64,000 nucleotides of DNA from Ahaetulla prasina (taxonomy: Eukaryota; Chordata; Lepidosauria; Squamata; Colubridae): contig NC_080541.1 of NCBI RefSeq assembly GCF_028640845.1, positions 2,227,935 to 2,291,934 on the forward strand. The letters are read 5' to 3'. Of the stretch, positions 1 to 9,465 are shown in pieces. The first letter of the stretch is position 1. Each line of letters starts with the position of its first letter. The notes beneath the pieces were generated by a model. It made no database searches, had not been told where the DNA came from, and saw nothing but the letters and a program-made list of their open reading frames with translations. Position numbers and translations under genes: made by a program.

Positions 1-10
1 AGATGTTTTA

Positions 11-361
11 TTAGAATAGAATAGAATAGAATAGAATAAAATAGAATAGAATAGAATAGAATAGAATAGAATAGAATAGAATAGAATAGAATAGAATAGA
101 ATTTTTTATTGGCCAAGTGTGACTGGACACACAAGGAATTTGTCTTGGTACATATGCTCTCAGTGTACATAAAAGAAATAGAATAGAATAGAATAGAATA
201 GAATAGAATAGAATAGAATAGAATAGAATAGAATAGAATAGAATAGAATTCTTTATTGGCCAAGTGTGACTGGACACACAAGGAATTTGTCTTGGTGCAT
301 ATGCTCTCAGTGTACATAAAAGAAAAGATACCTTCATCAAGGTTCAACATTTACAACACTT
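11..361 (-). repeat. LINE 3' end with (ATTCT)n tail, duplicated in tandem
   Basis: Minus-strand copy of a dispersed 3' segment (TTATGTACACTGAGAGCATA ... CACTTGGCCAATAAA) that ends in a pentamer array. The segment and its (AGAAT)n tail occur twice in a row: arrays at about 13-102 and 176-250, segments at 103-175 and 251-361. The same segment recurs at 3031-3284, 11636-12205, 43232-43360 and 62420-62860, always followed in its own orientation by ATTCT repeats. LINE class is not certain (L2/L3-like by the short ORF remnant in the longest copy). Confidence 0.8.
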
Positions 362-445
362 AATGATATTACCCAACTAAGTAACTTAACACTTAATGAT
401 ATTACCCAACTAAGTAACATCATCAGTGTTAGAAGGCAGTGAAGT
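362..445 (-). repeat. PLE-tail fragment, family 1, with a short tandem duplication
   Basis: Contains the recurring TACCCAACTAAGTAACATCA-type unit seen about a dozen times in the window. A stretch of about 30 bp around ATATTACCCAACTAAGTAAC is repeated in tandem at 362-420. Confidence 0.6.
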
Positions 446-504
446 TTACAACCGTACGAGTGGTGCAATTGGGTGTGGAGTCTTCTTGGCTGTTATCTGT
501 CCTG

Positions 505-612
505 TGTCTCTTCACTGTTGAAGACGGGCGCAAGCTGTTGGGGATTTGAGATGCAGACAACACAGCCTCATCCCCAACAGCCTACGCCCATCTTCAACAG
601 TGAAGGGACACA
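505..612. repeat. Short inverted repeat (hairpin)
   Basis: Two arms of roughly 40 nt (about 507-549 and 568-612) are near-perfect reverse complements: CTTCACTGTTGAAGACGGGC against GCCCATCTTCAACAGTGAAG, with a loop of about 20 nt. It sits just upstream of a PLE family-2 tail fragment. Its origin is unknown. Confidence 0.7.
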
Positions 613-679
613 CTGTTGCAGGAAAGCGTCTTGCAGGAAGCGCAGCTCCACAACACAATCATTCCAGCAGTTCCAAGAA

Positions 680-820
680 GGCTCCGCAGGCATTGGCACC
701 ACTCAGGTGACCCCTCCAAGTGGCCTCAACGACTCTCTAAAAGGATGCAAATGACCAGCTGTCTGCAAGGAGTATCAATCCTTCCATTCCCCACCATCCA
801 CTCAGAGCTGGTAATGGGCA
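680..820 (+). repeat. PLE-tail fragment, family 2 (5' part of unit)
   Basis: Matches the CACCACTCAGGTGACCC ... AAAAGGATGCAAATGACCAG part of the unit found complete at 28835-29372 and 13325-13612. It stops before the ribozyme-like core. Confidence 0.65.
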
Positions 821-934
821 CTTGGAAGGAATTATTATGGGATGTCCAGATGTCAGGGTCAAAAGATCTGGACTACAAATGAAGTTCCAGGTAAACTAAT
901 TTATTATTTAACATGCCTATGCACTCAACTATAC

Positions 935-1010
935 CAGGGGTCTCCAACCTTGGTCCCTTTAAGACTTGTGGACTTCAACTCCCAGAGTCCCTCAGCCAGC
1001 AAAGCAACTA
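935..1010. mobile_element. Truncated fold-back hAT MITE (family M1)
   Basis: Begins with the M1 terminus CAGGGGTCTCCAACCTTGG and covers only the left arm. It is cut after AGCCAGCAAAG, before the complementary arm. Confidence 0.75.
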
Positions 1011-1111
1011 TATACAACTCATGAACTATACAACTCATAGTTAGCACTATCTTGGCCGAAGACAAGGATCCATAGAATTTAAGGGAGTGTTGGCTTACTT
1101 TGCTTGTAACT

Positions 1112-1352
1112 ACGGTGGCGCAGTGGTGAGAGTGCAGTACTGCGGGCTACTTCTCTTGATTGCCAGCTGGCTGCAATTTGGCAGTTCAAATCTCACCAGG
1201 CTCAAGGTTGACTCGGCCTTCCACCTTTCCGAGGTGGGTCAAATGAGGACCCAGATTGTTGGGGGCAGGAGGCTGACTCTGTAAACCTCTTAGAGACGGC
1301 TTTAAAACATTGTGAAGCGGTATATAAGTCTAAGGGCTATTGCTATTGCTAC
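1112..1352 (+). mobile_element. tRNA-derived SINE, type A (AAGCGGTATATAAG tail)
   Basis: A tRNA-like head (GGCGCAGTGGTGAGAGTGCA, A-box-like) is followed by a body containing CAAGGTTGACTCGGCC and GACCCAGATTGTTGGGGGC. It ends in AAGCGGTATATAAGTCTAAG plus a short TATTGC repeat. The whole layout recurs at 2706, 3281 and, reversed, at 12219-13010. Squamate tRNA-SINE by structure; I do not assign a named family. Confidence 0.8.
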
Positions 1353-1367
1353 ATAGAGATTCTAGAC

Positions 1368-1795
1368 CAGTGATGGCTAACCTTTTCCAGACCGAGTGCC
1401 CAAAGTACGCGCGCATGCAAGTGACTGCCCAAAGCCCCCAAATGCAATGCGCGCATGGGCCCCGCACATGTGGCCCCCATGCATGCGCACGTCCCCTGCA
1501 TGCGCCCAAATCTCCACGTATGCGTGCCCCCACACATGTCCTTGCCCCCTGAACATGCACGTGTGACCCCCTGCATGTGCCCGCGGTCCCGCACATGCAT
1601 GCTGCCCCTTGCATGTGCGCGCTGGCCCCCGCATGCGCCCTCCTGTGCATTTGTGGCAGAGACCCAAAGACCAGCTGGCTGGTGGAGGCACATACGCATG
1701 CACGGCGGAGTTGAGCTTGGGCGACAGCTCCTGTGCCCACAGAGAGGGCGTTGCATGCCACCTCTGGCCCGCGTGCCATCGGTTCGCCATCATGG
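1368..1795. mobile_element. hAT-type MITE (M3) rich in alternating TGCGCATGC
   Basis: An 8-bp direct repeat TTCTAGAC flanks the element (1360-1367 and 1796-1803). The left end is CAGTGATGGCTAACCTTTTC and the right end GGTTCGCCATCATGG is its imperfect complement. The interior is built of GCGCATG, GCATGCGC and CACATGC runs, alternating purine and pyrimidine. Open frames over this region on both strands are by-products of this composition, not genes. Confidence 0.8.
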
Positions 1796-1904
1796 TTCTA
1801 GACTGATTTCCTCTTTTGACTCCGCCTCAGATTCTCCACTCCTTCTCCCACACCAGAACAGTTTTCTATCCTTTCTTTTAACTGGAAATATCTATTTCTT
1901 ACCC

Positions 1905-1950
1905 CTGGAAAGTCCGCCAGACTTAACGTTGCCAAGGTTGGAGAGCCCTG
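1905..1950. mobile_element. Right-arm remnant of M1 MITE
   Basis: GTCCGCCAGACTTAACGTTG followed by GCCAAGGTTGGAGAGCCCTG matches the right arm of M1 and abuts TTCTAGTC of the next CR1 fragment, the same junction seen at 18740 and 26098. Confidence 0.7.
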
Positions 1951-2262
1951 TTCTAGTCCAACCCTCCTGCACAAGCAGGAGACCCAATATCATTCCAGAT
2001 AAATGGTTGTCCTATCTTATCTTGTAAACCTCCAGTAACTTCTGGTGGCGAGCTGTTCCACAGTCCTCACTGTCAGGAAGTTTCTCCTTAGTTCCAGGGT
2101 GTTTCTTCCTTGATTATTTCCATCCGTTGCTTCTTGTCCTGCCCTCGAGTGGTTTGGAGAATAGCTGGACCCGTTCTTCTCTGTGGCAGCCCCTCAAATA
2201 CTGGAAGACTGCTTTCATGTTCTCCCAATCCTTCTCTTCGGTAGGCTAGATATACCTAGAAT
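1951..2262 (-). mobile_element. CR1-type LINE 3' fragment
   Basis: Reverse complement of the CR1 ORF2 C-terminal region and 3' end (TTCTAGTCCAACCC ... TTCTTGTCCTGCC ... CAGCCCCTCAAATACTGGAA). Many copies occur in the window. All are short, frame-broken 3' pieces. Confidence 0.85.
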
Positions 2263-2282
2263 TACTAATATTTGCTCTAAGG

Positions 2283-2417
2283 CAGAGGTCTCCAAACCTG
2301 GCTCTTTTAAGACTTGTGGACTTCAACTCCCAGAGTCCCTCAGCCAGCAAAGCTGGCTGAAGAACTCTGGAAGTTGAAGTCCACAAGTCTTAAAAGAACC
2401 AGGTTTGGAGACCCCTG
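2283..2417. mobile_element. Fold-back hAT MITE M1, complete (135 bp)
   Basis: Near-perfect hairpin: the left arm ends CAGCCAGCAAAGCTGGCTG and the right arm mirrors it. It is flanked by CTCTAAGG (2275-2282) and TTCTAAGG (2418-2425), an 8-bp target duplication with one change. Confidence 0.88.
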
Positions 2418-2521
2418 TTCTAAGGCGATGGGTTTCAAAGGTTACAGTCAGAAAATCATGACATCATTTAACAATTACAGTTTCATTGGCAAACACAGTA
2501 TTTTTAAACCATCCTCAGCAT

Positions 2522-2681
2522 GACTGGAGACATCTGGAGGTAAGCTGTTCCAATGGTTAATTCTTAATTGTTCTAACCGTCAGGAAATTTCTCTTTAATT
2601 CCAGGTTGCTTTTCTCCTTGATTAGTTTCCATGCATTGCTTCTTGTCAGAAAAAGAGGTTGAGCCCCTCTTTAGACAACCA
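2522..2681 (-). mobile_element. CR1-type LINE fragment
   Basis: Short piece of the CR1 C-terminal coding region in reverse (GTCAGGAAATTTCTC, CTCCTTGATTAGTTTCCATG). Confidence 0.75.
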
Positions 2682-2705
2682 TTGATGTGAAATATTATAG
2701 GATAA

Positions 2706-2923
2706 GAGCCTTGGTGGTGCAGTGGTTAGAGTGCAGTAATGCAGGCTGACTCTGCCTGCTGCCAGCAGTTCGATTCTGACAAGCTCAAGGTTGACTCCAT
2801 CCTTCTGAGGTGGGTAAAATGGGGACCCAGATTGTTGGGGGGCAAGAGGCTGACTCTGTAAACTGCTTAGAGAGTGCTGGAAAGCCCTGTGGCACACTAT
2901 ATAAGTCTAAGTGCTATGGCTAA
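2706..2923 (+). mobile_element. SINE type A
   Basis: The head GTGGTGCAGTGGTTAGAGTG and the tail ACTATATAAGTCTAAGTGCT are both present. It is followed directly by an (AAGG)n microsatellite. Confidence 0.8.
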
Positions 2924-2924
2924 G

Positions 2925-3017
2925 TGGGAAGGAAGGAAGGAAAGAAAGAAGGAAGGAAGGAAGGAAGGAAGGAAGGAAGGAAGGAAGGAAGGAAGGAAGG
3001 AAGGAAGGAAGGAAGGG
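2925..3017 (+). repeat. (AAGG)n microsatellite
   Basis: About 90 bp of GGAAGGAAGG repeats at the 3' end of a SINE. Confidence 0.95.
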
Positions 3018-3030
3018 GTGGCTTTAGTGG

Positions 3031-3284
3031 TTTTCTTTTATGTACACTGAGAGCATATGCACCAAGACAAATTCCTTGTGTGTCCAATCACACTTGGCCA
3101 ATAAAATTCTATTCTATTCTATTCTATTCTATTCTATTCTATTCTATTCTATTCTATTCTATTCTATTCTATTCTATTCTATTCTATTTTCTTTTATGTA
3201 CACTGAGAGCATCTGCACCAAGACAAATTCCTTGTGTGTCCAATCACACTTGGCCAATAAAAATGCTATTCTATTCTATTCTAG
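3031..3284 (+). repeat. LINE 3' end with (ATTCT)n, tandem duplicate
   Basis: Two copies of the TTATGTACACTGAGAGCAT ... TTGGCCAATAAA segment, each followed by (ATTCT)n (3105-3188 and 3267-3284). Plus-strand counterpart of the 11-361 locus. Confidence 0.85.
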
Positions 3285-3497
3285 AGTGCAGTATTGCAAG
3301 CTAACTATCCCCTGAATGCCAGCAGTTCGATCCTGTCCGGTTCAAGATTGACTCAGCCTTTCGTTCTTTCGAGGTGAGTAAAATGGGGACCCAGATTGTT
3401 AGGGCAAGAAGCTGACTGTAAACCGCTTGGAGAGGGCTGTGAAGCCCTGTGAAGCGGTATATAAGTCCAAGTGCTATTGCGATTGCTATGGCTATTC
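3281..3497 (+). mobile_element. SINE type A, 5'-truncated
   Basis: Starts inside the tRNA-like head (GAGTGCAGTATTGCAAGC) directly at the pentamer array and runs to AAGCGGTATATAAGTCCAAG and a TATTGC tail. Confidence 0.75.
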
Positions 3498-3504
3498 CTG
3501 CTTT

Positions 3505-3625
3505 AGCAGGGGATTGAATTAGAAGACCTCCAAGGTCTCTTCCAACTCTATTATTCTGTTATTGTTTCTGGCAGCACCTCACACATTGGAACATTGCTAT
3601 CAGTCACCCCTGTTGACTTAATGTT
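3505..3625 (+). repeat. CR1 3' end debris
   Basis: AGAAGACCTCCAAGGTCTCT and TATTATTCTGTTATTG match the CR1 3' end. A reversed-sense scrap follows. Confidence 0.55.
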
Positions 3626-3677
3626 ATTATTCTGGACTCATCTTTCTTGTAGACGACTTATGGGATATTTAAGCATC

Positions 3678-4194
3678 TGTCGTGTTCCACTCCTCCTCTG
3701 ACGGCCGGGTCTGGGAAGTCTGTATCAAGCATGGCCACGAAGCCTCTGCAGCTTTGCGAAATTCCTGTCAGAGTTCTCAGGGCAGGCAGGAATCCAAGGT
3801 GTGACTTCAGCAAACCAGATGAGACTTTGCCTGACTCAAGGAATGCCAGAAAGCAGATCCTTTATATAGGCCATGGGGTGTGGCTCCATGACTCAGCACT
3901 TATCCAGGCCTGCCCCTCCCTTCCTTTTGCTGACGTCGCCTCTCCATTCTCCGGAAGCGGGGATCTGTCCACTGTGTCTTTTCGTCCTCAGCTGCCGGCA
4001 ATTCTAGCTCATGGCTGGCTTCGTGCTCACACACTGTAGGAGGGAGGTTTGTTTGGTCAGTCTCTCCGGGCATGGTGCCAGGGCTGGGGGCTGGAGGCAT
4101 GCCAGGCCATTCTTCTACACTATCAGCCTCTGGCTCAGATAACAGGAGATGGGAGGGGCCCGGCTGAGGAGAGGAGGGCGGGCGAGGCACAACA
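3678..4194 (-). mobile_element. Solo LTR, family LTR-T (517 bp)
   Basis: TG...CA ends (reading TGTTGTGCCTC...GGAACACGACA on the minus strand) lie between exact 5-bp repeats GCATC (3673-3677 and 4195-4199). A TATA-like CCTATATAAAGG lies about two thirds along on the minus strand. Two relatives occur at 49673-50195 and 58233-58740. No internal coding region adjoins it, so this is a solo LTR left by LTR-LTR recombination. Confidence 0.88.
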
Positions 4195-4461
4195 GCATCC
4201 CATACCTATGTGGGGGGGGGGGGAAGAAACACCCAGATGAGATGCCCAGTGTTACGTTTTGTGTCAGCAGTAATGGAGGACCACCTTCCAAGTTCTCACC
4301 ACCGGTTGAGAGAGGAAAAGGACCACAAAGGAATTCAGAGCCTCCAGAGGCCAACATATATCCCTTCACCAGAGCTGGGTACTTATGACACCAGCTACCT
4401 CTGAACTCTGAAGTTATCTGATGCAAGAAATGAACATTTGATTGAAGGTAAGGCAACCTTC

Positions 4462-4736
4462 TGCCTCTGGTGGCTCAACAGGCTAATGCAGTCTGTTATT
4501 AACAGCAGCTGCCTGCAATTGCTGCAGGTTCTAGTCCCACCAGGCCCAAGGTTGACTCAGCCTTCCATCCTTTATAAGGTAGGTAAAATGAGGACCCAAA
4601 TTGTTGGGGGCAATAAAAGTTGACTTTGTATATAATATACAAATGGATGAAGACTGTTGCTTGACATAGTGTAAGCCGCCCTGAATCTTCGGAGAAGGGC
4701 GGGATATAAATGCAAATAAAAATAAATAAAAAAACA
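4462..4736 (+). mobile_element. tRNA-derived SINE, type B (L2-like tail)
   Basis: The head GTGGCTCAACAGGCTAATGC is followed by AGGTTGACTCAGCC-like and GACCCAAATTGTTGGGGGC blocks. The tail GCCGCCCTGAATCTTCGGAG ... GGGCGGGATATAAATG then an A-rich end is shared with the 3' end of the L2-like LINE at 24338-25093. Confidence 0.85.
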
Positions 4737-4831
4737 CCACCTCAGCCCCACCTGCTTCTACCACTTGGTCCAAATCAAGAAGCAATTTGCACTTGGTTCG
4801 TATCTTTCCTTTTCGTATAAAAAAGGAGGTA

Positions 4832-5077
4832 CCCTGTTTCCCCGAAAATAAGACATCTCCTGATAATAAGCCCAATCAGGCTTTTGAGCACATGTGCTAA
4901 AATAAGCCCTCCCCGAAAATATTTAAACACAGTGCTGAAAATCAGGTAAGATGGTAAGAGGAGCCCCATCTTGCTCCTCCTGCCCCAAAATAATAAGACC
5001 TCCCCGAAAATAAGGCCAAGCGCTTATTTCAGGGTTCAGAAAAATATAAGACAGGGTCATATTTCGGGGAAACATGG
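4832..5077. mobile_element. Mariner-type MITE (M5), TA flanked
   Basis: Inverted ends CCCTGTTTCCCCGAAAATAA and TATTTCGGGGAAACATGG lie between TA dinucleotides (4830-4831, 5078-5079). The interior has repeated CCCCGAAAATAAG motifs and no transposase frame. Tc1/mariner superfamily is inferred from the TA duplication. Confidence 0.82.
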
Positions 5078-5321
5078 TAACTTCACATAAAAAATATTTT
5101 TGTGCCATTTCTTCTGGAAAACCAGAACATGGAGTGGTGGACATACTATAAAATGGTCAACATTCTTTTGAGTATTTCCTGTTAATGAGTTGTAGAGTTG
5201 TATGCATGTCTATAAAGTATGCATGTCCATAGAGAAAGACAGGTGTGGATATATGAGGTCTGTGTTCATGAAAAGCAAATTAACCACCTTTCTCTCGCCC
5301 TCCCAGGGACCTAGAACATAG

Positions 5322-5690
5322 AGCATAGAATAGGCACCTTGGAGGTCTTCTAGTCCAAGTAGGAGATCCCTTACCATCCTGGACAAATGGCTGTCAACTC
5401 TCAGTGATGGAGCACCCACAACTTCTGAAGGCAACTTCTGGTTCCACTGGTTAATTCTTCTCACTGTCAGGAAATCTCTCCTTAATTCTAGGTTGTTTCT
5501 CTTCTTGATTAGTTCTTGATTAGATCTGTTACTTCTTGTCCTTCCTTCAGGTGCTTTGGAGAATAGGTGGATCCCCCTCTTCTTTGTTGCAGCCCCTTAA
5601 ATATTGGAAGATGTTAATCTGTCACTCCTAGCCCTTCTCTTCATTAGACTAGATGTTCCCAGTCCCCGCAACCATTCGTCATATGGTTTA
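5322..5690 (-). mobile_element. CR1-type LINE 3' fragment
   Basis: Contains CTTGGAGGTCTTCTAGTCCA, ACAACTTCTGAAGGC and CTTCTCTTCATTAGACTAGA in reverse sense of the CR1 C-terminus. Confidence 0.8.
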
Positions 5691-5756
5691 GCCTCTCTTG
5701 TTTTTCTTTCTCTGTGGAATTATGTTTGACTGGGTTTTTCTCATTTCATTTTTCAG

Positions 5757-5823
5757 AATTCCCCAAGCACCTTGAGAAAACTAGAGCCAATCCCTTCTTT
5801 CTATCCATGTTGCCCGATCGCTG
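5757..5823 (+). other. Candidate single exon (unassigned)
   Basis: A long pyrimidine tract (TTTTTCTCATTTCATTTTTC) ends in AG at 5755-5756, and GTAAGT follows at 5824. The 67 nt between are open in two of three frames. The segment lies between two CR1 fragments but matches no repeat I recognise. I cannot assign a protein. It may be chance, and no partner exon was found. Confidence 0.25.
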
Positions 5824-5870
5824 GTAAGTTTGCTGTCATTCTACATTGTTTGGTGTCTCTCTCTAGAACA

Positions 5871-6262
5871 TAGAACATACAATAACAGAGTTGGTAGGGA
5901 CCTGGTAGGTCTTCTACTCCACCCCCTGCTCGAGCAGGAGACCCTATACCATTTCAGACAAGTGGTTGTTCAGTCTCTTCTTAAAAACTCCAGTAATGGA
6001 GCACCTACAACTTCTGGAGGGAAGCCATTCCATTGGTTCACTGTCAGGAAGTTTTCTCCTTAATTCCAGGTTGCTTCTCTCCTTGATGAGTTGCTTCTTA
6101 TCCTGCCTTTTGATACTTTGGAGGGTAGCTTGACTCCCTCTTCTTTGGGGCAGCCCCTCAAATATTGGAATACTGCTATCATGTCCCCCCTAGTCCTTCT
6201 CTTCATTAGACCAGACATACCCAATTCCTGTATCTGTTCTTCCTAGTGTTCTCTGGTTTTCT
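5871..6262 (-). mobile_element. CR1-type LINE 3' fragment
   Basis: Runs from AACAGAGTTGGTAGGGACC through TTCTGGAGGGAAGCC to CAGACATACCCAATTCCTG, reversed. Confidence 0.82.
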
Positions 6263-7079
6263 TCGTCTCGCCCTTTAAATTCCGAAGAACGAAAAGGAGG
6301 AGGAGAAGAAGGAGGAGGAGGAGGAGGACCAGCTGCTGTCAAGAAAGCTGATCTAACAGTCCACAAGCCACGTTCGCATCTTCAGCAGATGGTAACAGGG
6401 ATGGCTGCTTAGCGCTGCATGTTTGACATCTCCTAGAAATAGCAAGCCATGATGAAGTGGTAGGCCTGTAGCCACTATCATCTGTTCCGGTGTCTTGGCT
6501 GAAAGTGGAAGTCACATGCTCAGTTTCGCACCTCCCTGATGCGAGAACGCTGTTGGGGGTGAGTCACGGTGCATCTGCTTCCCTCCTCCTTCCCCTCTCC
6601 CCACCCCCCACCCCAATTCCCCATCAGCCCGTAGTGGCGGTTGCCTGGTGCTGTTGCTGCTACGCTCTTGTCACCAGCTTGTGTGACAGGTGAAGTGACA
6701 CAGACTCGGCAGAGTTGCAAAGCAGGTTGCTCCGGGCTCTTCCCACATGGGGAGGTGAGGTTACTCCAGCAGAAGGGGAGGAAAGAGCAAATTCTAACAT
6801 CTGTTTGCTTCACCACTGTTGCTTTTGTTCAGAGCAGAACAACACACGGAAAGGGTGAAAGGAAGAGAAGGGACAGACATGACCCACAGGAGCAGCGAGG
6901 AGATCTTCGGGGGGCTCCATGTTCTTCTGAGGACCTCACCTCTGAACCTCCCATTCATTTCGACAAGGATGTCCTCATCTTAAATGGCCAGGCAACCAGG
7001 TATGACTACCATCCCAGCAACTTCCAGAAGGTAGATAAGATTAGGTATATCCGGTTGACATCAAAGCACCTTTTGAATC
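6263..7079. other. Single-copy stretch, no gene assigned
   Basis: Apart from a short (AGG)n at 6296-6328, no repeat family is recognised. An open frame crosses 6832-7001, with TTGCTTTTGTTCAG before it and GTATGA after it. I do not recognise the translation. Confidence 0.4.
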
Positions 7080-7087
7080 CACTAATG

Positions 7088-7222
7088 CAGGGGTCTCCAA
7101 CCTTGGCAACTTTAAGACTTGTGGACTTCAACTCCTAGAATTCCTCAGCCAGCAAAGCTGGCTGAGGAATTCTGAGGGTTGAAGTCCACTAGTCTTAAAG
7201 TTGCCAAGGTTGGAGACCCCTG
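7088..7222. mobile_element. Fold-back hAT MITE M1, complete with perfect target duplication
   Basis: 135-bp palindrome beginning CAGGGGTCTCCAACCTTGGC and ending with its complement GGTTGGAGACCCCTG. It is flanked by identical CACTAATG at 7080-7087 and 7223-7230. The 8-bp duplication and CAG...CTG ends place it in the hAT superfamily. It encodes nothing and must be moved in trans. Confidence 0.95.
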
Positions 7223-7230
7223 CACTAATG

Positions 7231-7737
7231 GACATTCGGACACAATACAACCTTTCCAGAATGATATTTATGATCCTTAAGTGGTTTCATTTCTCACCCA
7301 TTAACTTTACTCTTCAAGGTTGAACCTTGTTCTGGACAGCTACATGTAGCATGAAGGTCAGATCTACCACCATTCCTTTACCTGAAGGGGTTTGTCTTTA
7401 GCCACGCAAGGTATGTATCTTCCTTGATATGCTAGATCCTGAGGTTCTTGAGTCTCCGTATCGTCCTGTGGTGACTTTCTCAGTAGAAGAAGTCAACATC
7501 TCTTCCAAAGTCAAGTGGGAATGAAAGCCTTTTGGAGTGGGATCAGAAATGTTTATTCCCAGAATAGATTCAAGTCCCTTTCAGTCCTTGATTCCTAGGG
7601 TTTCTCAGGCTCTGTTTCGCAACAGGTTGTTGGCAACTTAGAGTTCCTTGCTGGAAGTGAAAGAAATGGCTGGAAAGAGGCAGGAAAATGACATCAAAGA
7701 AATAGTATTGAGAAATGAGAAGCCAATCGAAGAAATT
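7231..7737. other. Single-copy stretch, nothing recognised
   Basis: Mixed-composition sequence without open frames of note or recognisable repeats. Confidence 0.4.
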
Positions 7738-8262
7738 AGAATAACAGAGTTGGAAGGGCCCTTGGAGGTCTTCTAGTCCAACCCCCTGCTTAGGCAGGAA
7801 ACCCTACACCACTTCAGACAAATGGTTATCCAGCAACTTCTTAAAAACTTCCACTGTTTTTAACAACTTCTGGAGGTAAGTTGTTCTACTGATTAATTGT
7901 TCTTGCTGTCAGGAAATTTCTGCTTAGTTCTAGGTTGCTATTCTCCTTGATTAGTTTCCACCCATTGCTTCTTGTCCTCCCCTCAGGTGCTTTGGAGAAT
8001 AGCTTGACTCCCTCTTCTTTGGGGCAGCCCCTGAGATACTGAAACGCTGCTGTCATGTCACCCCTGCTTCTTCTTTTCATTAAACTAGACATACCCAGTT
8101 CCTGCAACCGTTCTTCATATGTTTTAGCCTCCAGTCCCCTAATCCTCTTTGTTGCTCTTCTCTGCACTCTTTCTAGAATCTCCACATCTTTTTTACATCG
8201 TGGTGACCAAAACTGGATGCAATATTCCAAGTGTGGCCTTACCAAGGCATTATATTGATGCC
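7738..8262 (-). mobile_element. CR1-type LINE 3' fragment with coding remnant
   Basis: The minus strand is open for 119 codons (7886-8245). It reads as the CR1 reverse-transcriptase C-terminal region: [46 protein letters not shown] and NLELSRNFLT blocks in order. After the frame breaks, the 3' end CAAGGGCCCTTCCAACTCTG follows on the minus strand. This is a dead 5'-truncated copy. Confidence 0.88.
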
Positions 8263-8448
8263 TTGAAGAGAATATTTGTAGCTCAGGAACTCCATAAATA
8301 AGAAGGCCTTTTCATGAAGACTCTTCTCTGAGTTAAAACACTGGACTATGGGTTCTCTCTCCCTCTTTTAATACTCTATTTTCTTTTTAATTACGCGGTA
8401 TGATTATCCTAGAAAATGATGGAAGTTCCTTTAGAACAAGAGAGGCAG

Positions 8449-9087
8449 GGTGGCCCAGTTGAGGAAAGAAGGAACCGAAGCAACATAATGTGCTACCTTG
8501 GCCAAAAAAGCCAACACAGTCCTTGACTGCACCAACAGACGGATAGACTCAAAATCACAAGAGGTGATACTACAGCTTTATAAGGCCTTGGTAAGGCCAC
8601 ACTTGGAATATCACATCCAGTTTTGGTCACCAAAAAAGACATTGAGACTCTAGAAAGAGTACAGAGAAGACAACAGAGGTGATTAGAGGAGGATAAAACT
8701 TATGAAGAACGGTTGCAGGAATTGGGTATGTCTAGTTTAATGAAGAGAAGGACCAGGGGAGACAGGATAGCAGTCTTCCAATATCTCAGGGGCTGCCCCA
8801 AAGAAGAGGGGGTCAAGCGTTTCTCCAGAATACCTGAAGGCAGGACAAGAAGCAATGGATGTAAGCTAATTAAGGAGAGAAGCAACCTGGAATTAAGGAG
8901 AAATATCCTAACTATGAGAACAGTGGGACAATCTTCCTCCAAAAGTTGTAGGTGCTCCATCACTGGAGGTTTTTAGGAAGAGACTGGACAACCATTTGAC
9001 TGGGATGGTATATAGGGTCTCCTGCTCCAGCAGGGTGTTGGGCTGGAAGACCTCCAAGGTCCCTTTCAACTTTGTTATTCTGTTATG
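8449..9087 (+). mobile_element. CR1-type LINE 3' fragment
   Basis: Plus-sense copy beginning near CCAAAAAAGCCAACACAGTC and ending AAGACCTCCAAGGTCCC ... TTATTCTGTTAT. An 87-codon frame (8713-8976) carries [14 protein letters not shown] and GCPKEEGVK motifs. Earlier codons are interrupted. Confidence 0.85.
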
Positions 9088-9465
9088 CAGTTAAACATAA
9101 ATAATTCTGAAGCTTAATTTGTAATATGCATTCTCTTTTCTCTTTGCCTCCCAACTCATCACATCCTCCCAAAAGGTCGTCTTCACGTGATACCTGTTAA
9201 GGAAGAAAGAAGACGCTCATCAATGAAATGCCTTCAGGTTCAGGAACAATTTATTGAATGTCCATCTTCTTTCATTCTCTTTGATGTGTTATCATGAATA
9301 ATAGCTGGCTTCCTAGGAAATGGACTATCAATCATTCATCCCAATTCATTTTCAAGTTGGAGTGTTTCCCCCAATCAGCGTCAAGTTTGGGAAAGCTGCC
9401 AAAATTGATTTGGGTGATCTTCACCCAGGGCCGACCCCTTGGAAGGATATTCACACCTTCCAATA
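9088..9465. other. Single-copy stretch, nothing recognised
   Basis: No repeat or gene was recognised. Confidence 0.35.

Noticed and set aside
1330..2027. Several overlapping 135-190 codon frames, Cys/His/Met rich
   Set aside because: They lie in the TGCGCATGC-rich MITE M3 and are open on both strands because of composition.
3731..4240. Frames over 3731-4039 and 3900-4190 as genes
   Set aside because: Inside a solo LTR; a homologous LTR at 58233 has equivalent but disrupted frames.
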